From Actinomycetes bacterium (GTDB taxonomy: Bacteria; Actinomycetota; Coriobacteriia; Anaerosomatales; Anaerosomataceae), in NCBI GenBank assembly GCA_022839745.1, contig JALHJB010000008.1:1-64000 (forward strand): a DNA stretch of 64,000 bases, read 5' to 3'. The translations under genes and the position numbers were made by a program. How positions within the stretch are numbered: position 1 is the stretch's first letter; each line of letters begins with the position of its first letter. Positions 35,750 through 45,907 of the stretch are shown piece after piece. The notes beneath the pieces are model-generated. The model searched no databases. It was given only the letters and a program-made list of their open reading frames with translations, and had not been told where the DNA came from.

Positions 35750-37039
35750 GTGCAGCCGCTGCAGTCGATGGCCCCCGTGACACCACGCGGGTTCCGGGAC
35801 GTGCTCTTCGAGGAGGCGCGTGAGCGTGAGGCGGTCGAGCGCGCCATGTCCGCGGTGTTCGCTCTGTGGGGCTATGACCCGGTCGAGACGCCGGTCGTGG
35901 AAGAGGCCGCAACGCTGCAGATCGGCATTCCGGGCGAGATCGAGCGCTCGGCGTTCCGGCTGTTCGACCTCGACGGCTCGCTCCTGGCGCTTCGTCCCGA
36001 GCTCACCGTGCCGATCGCCCGGCTGACCGCCTCGCGTCTCGCGGGGATGCCCGGTCCGCATCGCGTGCGGTACGCCACGGAGGTCTTCCGCGAGCAGGCG
36101 TCGCTGCGCGGACAGGCCCGCCAGTTCACGCAAGTGGGCGTCGAGTTCATCGGCGCGCGCGGCCCGGCTGCCGATACCGAGGTGCTGCTGCTGCTGATCG
36201 AGGCCCTTTCCGCCGCGGGCCTCGAGTCGTTCACGGTGGGCCTCGGTACCGCCGAGGTGTTGCGAGCGCTGCTCGACCGGGCCGGTGGCACCGATGAGTG
36301 GCGCCAGGCGATGATCGCGGCGGCGCAGGACCGGAACCTCGTCGAGATCGACCGTCTCTCAGCACGCGAGGACCTCGACCCCGATCTTGCGTTCGCCTTC
36401 CGCGAGCTTCCGAACATCCGCGGCGGCCGTGAGGCGCTCGAGCGCTGTCAGGCCCTCGCGCTCGCATGCGAGTGCAGGGACAGCGTCTGCTCTGTGGCGG
36501 AGACGTGGCGCACGCTCGACGCGCTCGGTCACGGCGACCGCATCCAGGTCGACTTCGGAATCATGCGCTCGCTCGACTACTACACCGGGCTGCAGATCGA
36601 GGCGTACGCGCCGGGCCTCGGCCTGCCGCTTGCTGGCGGCGGGCGGTACGACCGGCTGCTCTCCGCGTTCGGCGACCCCGCTCCCGCGGCGGGATTCGCC
36701 CTCGGGCTCGAGCGCGTGATGATCGCGCTTGCTGAGCAGGGCCGGACTCCGCGGCTCGAGTCGCTTGACGCGGTGCTCGGGGGCCGCATGCCGGCCGAGG
36801 TCTTCGCGGCCGCCGCGCGGCTGCGCGGTGCGGGCTGGCGTGTGCGGCTTGCGACCGGACGCACCGGTACTGCGCTCGTACGCGAGGCGGACGACTTCAG
36901 TGCCCTTGAGGCGCTTGTGGTCGAAGGGGACACGATCAGGCGCGTCGACCGGCATGGCGAGGCGGCGATCCCCCTCGGCGATCCGGTACCCGAGCCTCCC
37001 CGGCTCACGTGGGCCGCGAAGGGAGGCGATGCGCGATGA
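35750..37039 (+). CDS. hisZ: ATP phosphoribosyltransferase regulatory subunit
   Basis: A HisS paralogue that activates short-form HisG; it does not charge tRNA. The 429-residue protein has class II synthetase motifs in HisZ form (GFRDVLFEEARERE, LALRPELTVPIARL, FREQASLRGQARQFTQVG, SLDYYTGLQIEAYAPG, GGGRYDRLL) and a C-terminal anticodon-like domain with extra sequence. GTG 35750 follows GGAGGTGGGAG; ATG 35768 is an alternative. It is the first gene behind the his promoter and overlaps hisG by 4 bp. Confidence 0.9.
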   Translation: MQPLQSMAPVTPRGFRDVLFEEAREREAVERAMSAVFALWGYDPVETPVVEEAATLQIGIPGEIERSAFRLFDLDGSLLALRPELTVPIARLTASRLAGMPGPHRVRYATEVFREQASLRGQARQFTQVGVEFIGARGPAADTEVLLLLIEALSAAGLESFTVGLGTAEVLRALLDRAGGTDEWRQAMIAAAQDRNLVEIDRLSAREDLDPDLAFAFRELPNIRGGREALERCQALALACECRDSVCSVAETWRTLDALGHGDRIQVDFGIMRSLDYYTGLQIEAYAPGLGLPLAGGGRYDRLLSAFGDPAPAAGFALGLERVMIALAEQGRTPRLESLDAVLGGRMPAEVFAAAARLRGAGWRVRLATGRTGTALVREADDFSALEALVVEGDTIRRVDRHGEAAIPLGDPVPEPPRLTWAAKGGDAR

Positions 37040-37704
37040 TCGCACGTCGCAACTCCGGAGAACGGCTGCTCCGCATGGCGCTCCCGAAGGGGTCGCTCTA
37101 CGCTGAGTCGGTCGCGCTGCTCGAGCGTGCGGGCTACGACACCACCGGGCTTGCCGATCCCGGCCGCCAGCTCACGCTGCGCGCCGGTGACATGGAGTTC
37201 ATCATCGGCAAACCCACCGACATCCCTGTCTACGTGGCTTACGGCGCGGTGGATGTGGCGATCGCGGGAAAGGACACGCTGGTGGAGTCCGCGCTCGACG
37301 TGGTGGAGATGGCCGACCTGCGCTTCGGCGCGTGCCGCTTCGTGGTGGCCGAGCCTGAGGACGCCGAGCGCAGCGTGGCCGAGATCTACCGGCACCTCGG
37401 CGTGATCAGGGTGGCCACCAAGTACCCCCGGGTGACCGAGCAGCACTTCGCTCGCCGGGGCCTGCAGGTGGAACTGGTGAAGCTTTCGGGCAATATCGAA
37501 CTGGCGCCTCTGATCGGCCTGGCCGACCAGGTGGTGGACATCGCCGCCACAGGGCGCACGCTCAAGGAGAACCACCTGCGCATCGTCGATGACGTGCTGG
37601 AGTCGACCGCGCGGTTCGTGGCCAACCCAGTGAGCCTGAAGACGAACAGCGATCGCGTGACCGGGCTTGCTTCGGCGCTTGCCGCGGCGGCCGCCACCGA
37701 CTAG
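37036..37704 (+). CDS. hisG: ATP phosphoribosyltransferase, short form
   Basis: It joins ATP and PRPP in the first step of histidine synthesis. At 222 residues it lacks the C-terminal ACT-like regulatory domain, which fits its need for HisZ. Motifs: RMALPKGSLYAESVALL, DVAIAGKDTLVE, RVATKYPRVTEQHF and the PRPP loop VVDIAATGRTLKEN. ATG 37036 overlaps the hisZ stop (ATGA). Confidence 0.94.
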   Translation: MIARRNSGERLLRMALPKGSLYAESVALLERAGYDTTGLADPGRQLTLRAGDMEFIIGKPTDIPVYVAYGAVDVAIAGKDTLVESALDVVEMADLRFGACRFVVAEPEDAERSVAEIYRHLGVIRVATKYPRVTEQHFARRGLQVELVKLSGNIELAPLIGLADQVVDIAATGRTLKENHLRIVDDVLESTARFVANPVSLKTNSDRVTGLASALAAAAATD

Positions 37705-37710
37705 GAGAGG

Positions 37711-39027
37711 ATGACCCAGATGATGATGCGACGCATCGATCTCGAGCGCGGCCGGTGGCTGGTTGCCAGGGACGTGCCGCGCACGGGCGGCATCGACATG
37801 GAGGTGCTCGGTGTCGCGCAGCGGATCATCGACGACGTCCGCCGTCGTGGTGATGAGGCCCTCCGCGAGTACACCGCGCAGTTCGACAAGGCCGAACTTG
37901 CCGACTTCCAGGTCAGCGCGGCGGAGATCGAGGCCGCTGTGGCCGAGGTTGGCGATGAGTTCCGCGAGGCGATCACCTCGGCGGCTATCGCCATCGAGGA
38001 GTTCCACCAGCGGCAGGTGCAGCAGAGCTGGTTCACCACGATCGAGGGCGGCGTGCTCATCGGCCAGCAGGTGACGCCGATCGAGCGCGTGGGAATCTAC
38101 GTGCCCGGCGGGCGTGCCTGCTACCCGTCATCGGTGCTGATGAACGCCATCCCGGCGATCGTGGCGGGCGTGGGGGGGATCGCGATGGTCGTGCCGCCGG
38201 ACGCGGACGGCCGCGTGAACCCGTACACGCTCGCGGCTGCCGCCGAGGTGGGTGTGGACGAGATCTACAAGGTGGGTGGCGCCCAGGCGATCGCGGCGCT
38301 CGCGTACGGTACCGACACCATCCCGCGCGTGGACAAGATCACGGGCCCGGGCAACGCGTACGTGACCGCCGCCAAGAAGCTCGTGATGGGCGATGTGGGC
38401 ATCGACATGCTCGCCGGCCCCTCGGAGGTTCTCATCCTGGCCGACGAGACCGCCGAGCCGATGTTCGTGGCGATCGATCTCATGGCGCAGGCCGAGCACG
38501 ACCCGCGCGCGGCGACCTACCTCGTCACCACCGACGAGGACCTGCCCGCGCGCGTTGAGCTCGCGCTCCGGGAGCTGCTTGTCGGCTCGTCGCGCGCCGA
38601 CGTGATCGAGCGGTCGCTCACCGACAACGGCGTGGTGATCGTGTGCCCGGACATCGACGTGGCGCTCGACGCCGCCAACCTCATCGCACCCGAGCACCTC
38701 GAGGTGCAGATGGCCGACCCCTTCGAGCTCCTCGGCTCGATCAGGAACGCGGGCGCCATCTTCCTCGGCCCGTGGACGCCGGAGAGCGTGGGCGACTACG
38801 TTGCCGGCCCCAACCACGTGCTGCCGACCGGCGGCACCGCACGGTTCTCCTCGCCGCTGTCCGTGGACGACTTTGTGAAGAAGTCCTCGGTGCTGAGCTA
38901 CTCGCTGCAGGGGCTCGAGGCCGACGGCGCTACAGTGATGACGATCGCCGAGGCCGAGGGGCTCGAGGCGCACGCGGCGGCGGTGGGCATCCGGCTCGCC
39001 GCGGTGTTCGGCCTGGAGGACGAGTAG
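37711..39027 (+). CDS. hisD: Histidinol dehydrogenase
   Basis: It catalyses the last two NAD+-dependent oxidations from histidinol to histidine with Zn2+. The 438-residue protein has [48 protein letters not shown] and [15 protein letters not shown]. The zinc and catalytic His/Glu are in [15 protein letters not shown] and [16 protein letters not shown] lies just before ATG 37711. Confidence 0.95.
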   Translation: MTQMMMRRIDLERGRWLVARDVPRTGGIDMEVLGVAQRIIDDVRRRGDEALREYTAQFDKAELADFQVSAAEIEAAVAEVGDEFREAITSAAIAIEEFHQRQVQQSWFTTIEGGVLIGQQVTPIERVGIYVPGGRACYPSSVLMNAIPAIVAGVGGIAMVVPPDADGRVNPYTLAAAAEVGVDEIYKVGGAQAIAALAYGTDTIPRVDKITGPGNAYVTAAKKLVMGDVGIDMLAGPSEVLILADETAEPMFVAIDLMAQAEHDPRAATYLVTTDEDLPARVELALRELLVGSSRADVIERSLTDNGVVIVCPDIDVALDAANLIAPEHLEVQMADPFELLGSIRNAGAIFLGPWTPESVGDYVAGPNHVLPTGGTARFSSPLSVDDFVKKSSVLSYSLQGLEADGATVMTIAEAEGLEAHAAAVGIRLAAVFGLEDE

Positions 39028-39028
39028 C

Positions 39029-40165
39029 ATGGACCGGGTGCGTGAGCCGCGTCCGGAACTGGGCGATATCTCGCCCTACGACGCGAAAGACGTGAGGGCC
39101 GAGGTCAACCTCTCGGCGAACGAGAATCCGCACAACCTGCCGGGCGAGCTTCTGGAGAAGCTCGCGGACCGGGTGCGCTTCGACGTGCCGTTCAACCGGT
39201 ATCCTGACCCGATGGCGACCCGCCTTCGGGGGCTGATCGCGGAGGCGAACGGCCTGGACGCGGGAAACGTGCTCGTGGGCAACGGTGGCGACGAGATCAT
39301 CCTCGACGTCATCCTGGCGTGGGGCGGCCCCGGGCGAAAGCTTGTTGACCTGCCGCCGACGTTCTCGATGTACGGCATCGACGCGTGGATGACCGGAACG
39401 CGTGTGGTGGACGTGCCGCGCACCCCCGAGTTCGAGGTCGACGGCCCCGCGCTGATGCGCGCCGTGGCCGAGCAGGATCCCGACATCATCGTGATCTCGA
39501 ACCCGAACAACCCCACCGGCACCATGACGCCCGAGACGCTGCTCATCGACCTGCTCGAGGCTACCGACGCCCTCGTGCTCGTGGACGAGGCGTACTTCGA
39601 GTTCAGCCGCCAGACGATGCGGCCGCACATGAGCCGGCACCCCAACCTGGCGATCCTGCGCACGTTCTCGAAGGCGTTCTCGCTTGCAGGGCTGCGGGCG
39701 GGCTATCTGCTCGCTGACGCCTCGGTCGTCCGAGAGCTCACCAAGGTGCGGCAACCGTACTCGGTGAACCGGTTCACGCAGGTGGCCGCCGAGCTGACGT
39801 TCCGCGACCGTGTGGTGTTCGAGGCGGGCGTGCGCGAGGCGATGCGCAACCGCGACAGGCTCGTGCACGGTCTCTCGCAGATGGCCGAGGTCGCCGTGTT
39901 CCCCTCGGAGGCGAACTACATACTCTTCCGCGTCGATCAGGCCGCGGCGGTGTGGCGCGACCTGCTGCACGATCACTCGATCCTGGTGCGCGACTTCTCT
40001 CGCACGCCGGGGTTGGAGGACTGCCTCAGGGTGACCGTGGGTTCCGAGGAGGAGATCGACCGATTCCTCAAGGCGATGGATGAGATCATCGCGCGCAAAC
40101 ACGCGTCGGCGCACTTCGGCATCAACGCGACGGCCAACCGGCATCTCGAGCGGAACGGTGAGTAG
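39029..40165 (+). CDS. hisC: Histidinol-phosphate aminotransferase
   Basis: A class I/II PLP aminotransferase of 378 residues, converting imidazole-acetol phosphate to histidinol phosphate. Motifs: [55 protein letters not shown] and the PLP Lys in [16 protein letters not shown], with the substrate Arg in [16 protein letters not shown]. It starts one base after the hisD stop. The last ~25 residues extend beyond the usual end. Confidence 0.93.
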   Translation: MDRVREPRPELGDISPYDAKDVRAEVNLSANENPHNLPGELLEKLADRVRFDVPFNRYPDPMATRLRGLIAEANGLDAGNVLVGNGGDEIILDVILAWGGPGRKLVDLPPTFSMYGIDAWMTGTRVVDVPRTPEFEVDGPALMRAVAEQDPDIIVISNPNNPTGTMTPETLLIDLLEATDALVLVDEAYFEFSRQTMRPHMSRHPNLAILRTFSKAFSLAGLRAGYLLADASVVRELTKVRQPYSVNRFTQVAAELTFRDRVVFEAGVREAMRNRDRLVHGLSQMAEVAVFPSEANYILFRVDQAAAVWRDLLHDHSILVRDFSRTPGLEDCLRVTVGSEEEIDRFLKAMDEIIARKHASAHFGINATANRHLERNGE

Positions 40166-40166
40166 G

Positions 40167-40754
40167 ATGACCCGCACCGCAGCGATCGAGCGGGTCACCT
40201 CCGAGACTTCGATCACGCTCGAACTGTCGCTCGATGGCGAGGGCCTGACCACGATCGCCACCGGGGTGCCGTTCTTCGATCACATGCTCGAGGCGTTCGG
40301 GCGTCACGGGCTGTTCGACCTCGTGGTCGACGCCCGGGGCGATCTGGCCGTGGACGCCCACCACACCGTGGAGGACGTGGGCATCTGCCTCGGGCAGGCG
40401 TTCGCGCGTGCGCTTGGCGACAAGGCGGGCATCCGGCGTTTCGGGTCAGTCTTCATGCCGATGGACGAGGCACTCGTGCTCGCCGCTGTCGACATCTCGG
40501 GCCGGGGGCAGCTCCACTACGACGTCACGGTGCCGATCGAGCTCATCGGCACCTTCGACACCACGCTTGCCAAGGAGTTCATGGTCGCGTTCGCCAGCAA
40601 CGCAGGCATCACGGTGCACGTGATGGCGTTTGCGGGAGAGAACGCGCACCACATCATCGAGGCGGCGTTCAAGGCGCTGGCGCGTGCGCTGCGCGAGGCC
40701 GTGGAGATCGACCCGCGCGTCACCGGCGTGCCGAGCACGAAGGGCTCACTGTGA
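40167..40754 (+). CDS. hisB: Imidazoleglycerol-phosphate dehydratase
   Basis: A 195-residue Mn-dependent dehydratase of the monofunctional form, without the phosphatase domain of enterobacterial HisB. The paired His/Glu metal motifs are visible: [27 protein letters not shown], and in the C-terminal half [23 protein letters not shown] 40167 is one base past the hisC stop. Confidence 0.95.
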   Translation: MTRTAAIERVTSETSITLELSLDGEGLTTIATGVPFFDHMLEAFGRHGLFDLVVDARGDLAVDAHHTVEDVGICLGQAFARALGDKAGIRRFGSVFMPMDEALVLAAVDISGRGQLHYDVTVPIELIGTFDTTLAKEFMVAFASNAGITVHVMAFAGENAHHIIEAAFKALARALREAVEIDPRVTGVPSTKGSL

Positions 40755-40992
40755 TTTCGCTGCGGTGTGAGGGTCCGTGCTCAGGCAGTCCGCGCCGGGG
40801 GCCCGCGGCGCCTGCGGACGCTTCGCGTGCTCCGCGCCTGCCCCGGCTGCGGGACTGCGCGCGTGACACCCACACCGCAGCTCGGACATCTGCGGGACTG
40901 CGCGCGGTGGCCTTGTCGATCGCCGCGCCCTCGGCAAACACGGAACCGAGCACGGACCCTCGCCTTGTGCGCGGCTTTTCTGGAGTGCGCGT
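40755..40992. repeat. Structured non-coding gap between hisB and hisH
   Basis: This 238-bp interval has no convincing gene. A perfect 14-bp inverted repeat, GAGGGTCCGTGCTC (40769-40782) and its complement (40948-40961), brackets it. Inside are a GC-rich hairpin with GTCCGC/GCGGAC arms near 40789-40820 and a 17-nt direct repeat CTGCGGGACTGCGCGCG (40847-40863 and 40890-40906). It splits an otherwise tightly packed his operon. Confidence 0.6.
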
Positions 40993-41616
40993 ATGATCGC
41001 GATCATCGATTACGGGATGGGCAACCTGCGCAGCGTGCAGAAGGGCTTCGAGCACGCTGGCGTGGCCGATGTCGTGGTGACCGGCGACCCGGCTGCGATC
41101 GCCTCGGCGGACGGCATCGTGCTGCCGGGCGTCGGCGCGTTCCGCGACGCTGCGGCCACGCTGCGTGACAGCGGCCTACGGGACGTGATGCTCGAGCGGA
41201 CCGCCGAGGGTGTGCCGTTCCTCGGAATCTGCCTGGGTATGCAGCTGCTGGCCACGACCGGTCTCGAGGACGGGGAGTGGGCGGGGCTCGGCATCATGCC
41301 GGGTGTGTGCGAGCGGCTCCCGGGCGGCGTGAAGGTCCCGCACATCGGCTGGAACACCGTGGCGTATCCACGTGAGACACGGCTGTTCGCCGGCATCCCG
41401 GAGGACACCGCGTTCTACTTCGTGCACTCGTACCACCTGCGGCTGGTCGACCCGTCGTGGGTGATCGGCACCACCAGCTACGGCATCGAGTTCGCCGCGG
41501 CTGTGGGCCGTGGCGACATGTACGCGGTGCAGTTCCATCCCGAGAAATCGTCGGCAGCGGGACTGCGTTTGCTGGGCAACTTCGGCGAGATCGTGAAGGA
41601 GCGTGCGGCCCGATGA
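40993..41616 (+). CDS. hisH: Imidazole glycerol phosphate synthase, glutaminase subunit
   Basis: The class I glutamine amidotransferase partner of HisF, 207 residues. N-terminal IIDYGMGNLRSVQKGFEH, the nucleophile Cys in LGICLGMQLL, and the His/Glu of the triad in QFHPEKSS. It restarts the his run after the structured gap and overlaps hisA by 4 bp. Confidence 0.95.
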   Translation: MIAIIDYGMGNLRSVQKGFEHAGVADVVVTGDPAAIASADGIVLPGVGAFRDAAATLRDSGLRDVMLERTAEGVPFLGICLGMQLLATTGLEDGEWAGLGIMPGVCERLPGGVKVPHIGWNTVAYPRETRLFAGIPEDTAFYFVHSYHLRLVDPSWVIGTTSYGIEFAAAVGRGDMYAVQFHPEKSSAAGLRLLGNFGEIVKERAAR

Positions 41617-42353
41617 TCGTCTTTCCCGCGATCGACCTGCTTGGCGGGCGCGCGGTGCGCCTCGCCCAGGGCGACTACGACCGCGTGACGGTGTATAACG
41701 ACGACCCCGTGGCGCAGGCGCATGCCTTCGCCGAGGCGGGCGCCGAGTGGGTGCACGTGGTGGACCTCGATGGTGCCCGCGATGGCGTGCCCGGCAACAT
41801 CGGCATCGTTGAGCGCATCGCCGGCGAAAGCGGTCTGAAGGTGCAGACCGGAGGTGGCATCCGCACGATCGAGACGATGCGGCGACTCGCCGACGCGGGC
41901 GCCGCGCGTATGGTGCTCGGCACCAAGCTGGTGACCGACGAAGCGTTCGTGGCCGAGGCGGTCGCCGGGTTCGGTGACGCCGTGGTGGCGGGCGTGGACG
42001 CGCGAGACGGCGAGGTCAGGATCGCGGGGTGGCGCGAGGGCACCCACGTGCGCGCCGCCGACGTGGTGGCCGAGCTCGCGGACCGAGGCATCCGGCACCT
42101 CGTGTACACGGACATCAGCCGCGACGGCATGGGCACGGGCATCAACGACGCGGCGTATCGCGCGGTCGCAGAAAGCGCCGGGTTCCCGGTGGTGGTAAGC
42201 GGCGGCATGCACTCGCCGGATGACGTCCGGGCCGTGGTGGCGCTCGGCGCGCCGGTGGCCGAGGGCGTGATCATTGGTCGCGCCCTCTACGAGGGCACTA
42301 TCGATCTTGCCGACGCGCTTGCGATCGTGGCCGAGGGGTCGGCAGCATGCTGA
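41613..42353 (+). CDS. hisA: ProFAR isomerase (HisA)
   Basis: A 246-residue (beta/alpha)8 barrel that isomerises ProFAR to PRFAR. Motifs: [19 protein letters not shown] with the catalytic Asp, QTGGGIRT, and [14 protein letters not shown] with the second catalytic Asp, then VVSGGMHS. Tryptophan synthesis has its own trpF (57267), so this need not be a dual-function PriA. ATG 41613 overlaps the hisH stop. Confidence 0.93.
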   Translation: MIVFPAIDLLGGRAVRLAQGDYDRVTVYNDDPVAQAHAFAEAGAEWVHVVDLDGARDGVPGNIGIVERIAGESGLKVQTGGGIRTIETMRRLADAGAARMVLGTKLVTDEAFVAEAVAGFGDAVVAGVDARDGEVRIAGWREGTHVRAADVVAELADRGIRHLVYTDISRDGMGTGINDAAYRAVAESAGFPVVVSGGMHSPDDVRAVVALGAPVAEGVIIGRALYEGTIDLADALAIVAEGSAAC

Positions 42354-43114
42354 TGAAGCGCGTCATACCGTGTTTGGACGTTCATGAGGGCCGTGTGGTC
42401 AAAGGCGTCAACTTCGTGGACCTCCGCGACGCGGGCGATCCGGTGGAGCTGGCCGCCGTCTACGATCGTGAGGGGGCCGACGAGGTCGTCTTCCTCGATA
42501 TCACGGCCACGCACGAGGAGCGTCCCTCGATGCTCGACGTGGCATCGCGTACCGCCGAGGAGGTCTTCATCCCGTACACGGTGGGTGGTGGGATGCGCTC
42601 GGCGGCCGACATCCGGGCGATGCTCGTGGCCGGCGCCGACAAGACCGCCATCAACTCGGCGGCGGTGGCCGACCCCTCGCTTATCACGGCGACGGCCGGC
42701 ATCTTCGGCTCGCAGTGCATCGTGGTGGCGATCGATGCGCGCAGGGTGCCAGGCTCCTCGCCCGCGCGGTGGGAGGTGTTCGTGGCGGGTGGCCGCACGA
42801 ACACGGAGCTCGACGCTGTGGCGTGGGCGGCTGAGGCCACGAACCGCGGCGCCGGAGAGATCCTGCTGACCAGTATGGACCGCGACGGCACGAAAGACGG
42901 GTTCGACATCGACCTCACACGCGCGGTCACCTCCGCGGTGGGTGTGCCGGTGATCGCCAGCGGCGGGGCCGGGCATCCCGATCACTTCGCCGAGGTCGTG
43001 CTCGAGGCCGATGCCGATGCCGTGCTCGCCGCGAGCGTGTTCCACTTCGGCGAGTTGACGGTGCGACAGGTGAAGGAAGCGATGGCGGCCGCCGGCGTGC
43101 CGGTGCGGCTGTAG
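42347..43114 (+). CDS. hisF: Imidazole glycerol phosphate synthase, cyclase subunit
   Basis: A 255-residue barrel that uses ammonia from HisH to form IGP and AICAR. Motifs: [19 protein letters not shown] (catalytic Asp), [38 protein letters not shown] (second Asp) and [16 protein letters not shown] 42347 overlaps hisA by 7 bp and gives the standard family N-terminus. Confidence 0.95.
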   Translation: MLMKRVIPCLDVHEGRVVKGVNFVDLRDAGDPVELAAVYDREGADEVVFLDITATHEERPSMLDVASRTAEEVFIPYTVGGGMRSAADIRAMLVAGADKTAINSAAVADPSLITATAGIFGSQCIVVAIDARRVPGSSPARWEVFVAGGRTNTELDAVAWAAEATNRGAGEILLTSMDRDGTKDGFDIDLTRAVTSAVGVPVIASGGAGHPDHFAEVVLEADADAVLAASVFHFGELTVRQVKEAMAAAGVPVRL

Positions 43115-43150
43115 GGCGCCGGCGGTGATCGGTCGCCCGGAGGAGAGCGT

Positions 43151-43624
43151 ATGAGGCGCGAGGACCATCGGATGCCAGAGGACGAGTGCGATGCGCTCCT
43201 GCGACGCGCGCAGGTGCTTCGTCTCGGGCTCGTGGACGATGACGGGCCCTATGTGGTCCCGGTGGACTTCGGGTACGACGGAGAGCGGATCTACGTGCAC
43301 GGTGCCCGCACTGGGCGCCGCATCTCAGCGATCGGCGAGGGTGTGCGGGTATGCTTCGAGGTCGACGAGGGCGAGGTGCTTCCCGCCGAGCGTCCGTGCG
43401 CCTACACGTCTCGCTTCAGGAGCGTGATCGGTTACGGTCGGGCACGACTGCTCGAGGACGGGGCCGCCAAGCTCCACGGCCTCGACGTGATCATGCGCCA
43501 CTACGGCGGCACGGGCGTGGGCATACCGGCAGAGAAGTGTGCAATCACGAGCGTGCTCGAGATCTCGATCGAGTCGCTCGACGGCAGGTGGCACGGAATC
43601 GACCCGGAGGACGCGGATGAGTAA
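43151..43624 (+). CDS. Pyridoxamine 5'-phosphate oxidase-like flavoprotein (NimA-type)
   Basis: A 157-residue FMN-binding split-barrel protein. The sequence LRLGLVDDDGPYVVPVDFGYDG and the HGARTGRR segment match the NimA/pyridoxamine oxidase-related family, which includes nitroimidazole reductases. GGAGGAGAG precedes ATG 43151. It is inserted between hisF and hisIE and overlaps the next membrane-protein gene. The substrate is unknown and no histidine role is known for the family. Confidence 0.75.
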   Translation: MRREDHRMPEDECDALLRRAQVLRLGLVDDDGPYVVPVDFGYDGERIYVHGARTGRRISAIGEGVRVCFEVDEGEVLPAERPCAYTSRFRSVIGYGRARLLEDGAAKLHGLDVIMRHYGGTGVGIPAEKCAITSVLEISIESLDGRWHGIDPEDADE

Positions 43625-44042
43625 GATGCACGACGTTCGGAAGACGCTCGTCGGTATCGTGACCGGGCTCGCGTTCGTTGCGGCGCCGGTTGCGATCGCG
43701 GCGACGGCGCCGCTCGTGAACGATGAGTTCATCACGCCGGTCGACGGTCGGATCATGAGCGTTTTGTGGTGGTTCCTGATCCCGCTCGGCACCGCCGTGA
43801 CAGTGATGATCACCAGACGCTTGTGGCCGGGGATCGTTGTGGGGGCTGCCGCTGTGGTGGCGTTCCAGTACACGATGGCGCTTCTGGCGCCTGCCGAGGG
43901 CCGTGATGCTGTCTTGAGTGCGGCTGGCGCATGGATGAGCGCGGCGGTGGGCGTGGCGATACCGTGGGCTGCGGGCATGATATTCGGCTGGACCGCGACG
44001 AACCGGCGCAGGGTGCGGCATGATGGCGTCGCTACACTGTGA
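43617..44042 (+). CDS. Small integral membrane protein of unknown function
   Basis: A 141-residue protein with four predicted membrane helices (around residues 9-30, 43-62, 67-88 and 100-123) and a basic C-terminus. I recognise no family. Its start overlaps the flavoprotein gene by 8 bp and its stop lies 24 bp before hisIE, so it belongs to the his transcript. Confidence 0.6.
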   Translation: MSKMHDVRKTLVGIVTGLAFVAAPVAIAATAPLVNDEFITPVDGRIMSVLWWFLIPLGTAVTVMITRRLWPGIVVGAAAVVAFQYTMALLAPAEGRDAVLSAAGAWMSAAVGVAIPWAAGMIFGWTATNRRRVRHDGVATL

Positions 44043-44065
44043 ATGGAACCGGACCGGAGGTACCT

Positions 44066-44755
44066 GTGGATAGAGAGCGTGACGATCTCGCGATCGAGGA
44101 CCTGACGTACGACAGCGACGGCCTCATCCCCGCCGTGGTGCAGCAGGACGGCACCGGCGAGGTGTTGATGGTGGCGTACATGAACGCCGACTCGGTGGCG
44201 CGCACGGTGGAGACCGGCCTCACGTGGTTCTGGAGCCGCTCGCGTGGCCGCCTCTGGCAAAAGGGGGAGAGCTCCGGCAACGTGCAGCACGTGCGGGCGA
44301 TCCGCTACGACTGCGACGCCGACTGCCTGCTGGTGATCGTGGACCAGGAGGGCGGCGGGGCATGCCACACCGGCGAGCGCAGCTGCTTCTATCGCGAGCT
44401 TGGCGCCGAAGGTGTCAGCCCGGCTCCGGCCGGCGCTGGCGATGCTGCCGAGCGAGGTGCGGCGGCATCGGCCATCGGCGCATCGCTCGACGGCCTCTTC
44501 GCGGTGCTCGAGCAGCGCAAGCGCGACCTGCCGGAAGGCAGCTACACCACCAAGCTCCTCAGCGGGCCGCACGACTCGCTCCTCAAGAAGATCGCCGAGG
44601 AAGCCGGGGAGGTCATCATGGCGGCCAAGGACGCCGATCCGGAGCACCTCCGGTACGAGATCGGCGATCTGGTGTACCACCTGCTCGTGGTGATGACGCG
44701 CGAGGGGCTCACGCTCGACGACCTTGCCGCAGAGCTCGACGGTCGTAAGAAGTAG
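44066..44755 (+). CDS. hisIE: Bifunctional PR-AMP cyclohydrolase / PR-ATP pyrophosphatase
   Basis: A 229-residue fusion for steps 2 and 3 of histidine synthesis. The N-terminal HisI domain (to residue ~115) has [33 protein letters not shown] and the zinc/metal Cys and Asp in [10 protein letters not shown] and [10 protein letters not shown]. After a Gly/Ala-rich linker the HisE domain shows [11 protein letters not shown] and [15 protein letters not shown] chose GTG 44066 because GGAGG lies 6 bp upstream; GTG 44039 is possible. Confidence 0.93.
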   Translation: MDRERDDLAIEDLTYDSDGLIPAVVQQDGTGEVLMVAYMNADSVARTVETGLTWFWSRSRGRLWQKGESSGNVQHVRAIRYDCDADCLLVIVDQEGGGACHTGERSCFYRELGAEGVSPAPAGAGDAAERGAAASAIGASLDGLFAVLEQRKRDLPEGSYTTKLLSGPHDSLLKKIAEEAGEVIMAAKDADPEHLRYEIGDLVYHLLVVMTREGLTLDDLAAELDGRKK

Positions 44756-44761
44756 GCCCTG

Positions 44762-45907
44762 GTGACCCACCGGCCGTCGCCCACACTCGCCAACTCGGTC
44801 GCGCCGGGAGTGCGGCCGGAGCGCATCGAGCCGCTGCTTGCGCGGGTCGCCGGCAACAGGTGGCGATTCCTGGGCTTCATGGTGTCGTTCATCCTGGCGA
44901 TCGCGCTCTTCGCCGCGGCGGTCGTTGCGATCGTCTCGTCGCTGGTGGCGATGGCCGTGGTGTTCCGGTCGGGTGGCGTACCGCCCGGCGGCGACCTCGG
45001 GCCCGGCGAGTTCATCGCACGGGCGGTGGTGCTCGGCTTCGCTATCACGCTCGCCGTTGCCACGGTGTGGTCGCTGGTTCGGCTGGCCGACTCGGAGACA
45101 CGGCTCTTGAAGCGGCTGGGCGCGCGCATGCCGGCGGGCGGCACGCTGCTGCCCACCAAGAGCGCGCTGCGCGACATGGCGCTTGCGGCGGGCCTCCCGC
45201 GCACGCCGCAGCTGTACGTGCTCGACACGCCGGGCGTGAATGCGTTCGTGCTCGGCCGCTCGGTGGAGCGCGTGCGGATCGGGGTGACCCGCGGCTTGCT
45301 CGAACACACGGGCCCCGATGTGCAGCGCGCCGTCTTCGCCAACCTCATCGCCCGCGTCCTCACGCTCGACACCCTGTGGGCCACGGCCGTCTCCGCCCTC
45401 ATGGGCCCCATCTGGGCCCTGCGTGACGCCGACTTCGAACGCGACGACGGGGAGCCAGGGCCCGATGCCGGAGCTGCGCGTACCCGGGAGCAGGGTGCGG
45501 CGGGGCTTGCGCTCCTCGGCTACGGGCTCGTGGTGATCGTCACCGAGTTGCTCGCGTGGTATCACCGGGAGGCCGCCTGGTCGGCTGCCGAGAAGGCCGA
45601 TGCCGAGGGGATGCTGCTGCTGAAGGACCCCCGGTGGATGCTGCGCGGCATCGAGCAGGTGCTCGAGCGCGACAATCACGTCCCCGCCGCCGGCGACGCG
45701 TACTCGCAACTGTTCTTCTGCTGGGCGGGATTCGGGTTCGCTCCCGAGGACGACCCCGAGATGCGCCGCGTCGCGCGTCTCCGGGAGGCTCTCGGGGCGG
45801 AAGGGGCGGCGTACGTCCCTCGGCCCAACCTGCCCGGATGGCCGGGTGCGCCGAGGGCGCCCCGTCTTGAGGCACTTGAGCTGGAGAGGAGCGCGACGAA
45901 CCTGTGA
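44762..45907 (+). CDS. HtpX/M48-like membrane protein lacking the zinc motif
   Basis: A 381-residue protein with membrane helices near residues 35-60, 80-103 and around 240-260. It keeps the HtpX-like region (GLPRTPQLYVLDTPGVNAF, then VRIGVTRGLLE), but where active members have HEXXH it reads AVFANLIARV, with both His and the Glu gone. A later KADAEGMLLL segment corresponds to the third-ligand region. It is therefore predicted to be a non-catalytic relative. GTG 44762 follows hisIE by 6 bp, and the stop overlaps the PQQ lipoprotein gene by 4 bp. Confidence 0.7.
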   Translation: MTHRPSPTLANSVAPGVRPERIEPLLARVAGNRWRFLGFMVSFILAIALFAAAVVAIVSSLVAMAVVFRSGGVPPGGDLGPGEFIARAVVLGFAITLAVATVWSLVRLADSETRLLKRLGARMPAGGTLLPTKSALRDMALAAGLPRTPQLYVLDTPGVNAFVLGRSVERVRIGVTRGLLEHTGPDVQRAVFANLIARVLTLDTLWATAVSALMGPIWALRDADFERDDGEPGPDAGAARTREQGAAGLALLGYGLVVIVTELLAWYHREAAWSAAEKADAEGMLLLKDPRWMLRGIEQVLERDNHVPAAGDAYSQLFFCWAGFGFAPEDDPEMRRVARLREALGAEGAAYVPRPNLPGWPGAPRAPRLEALELERSATNL

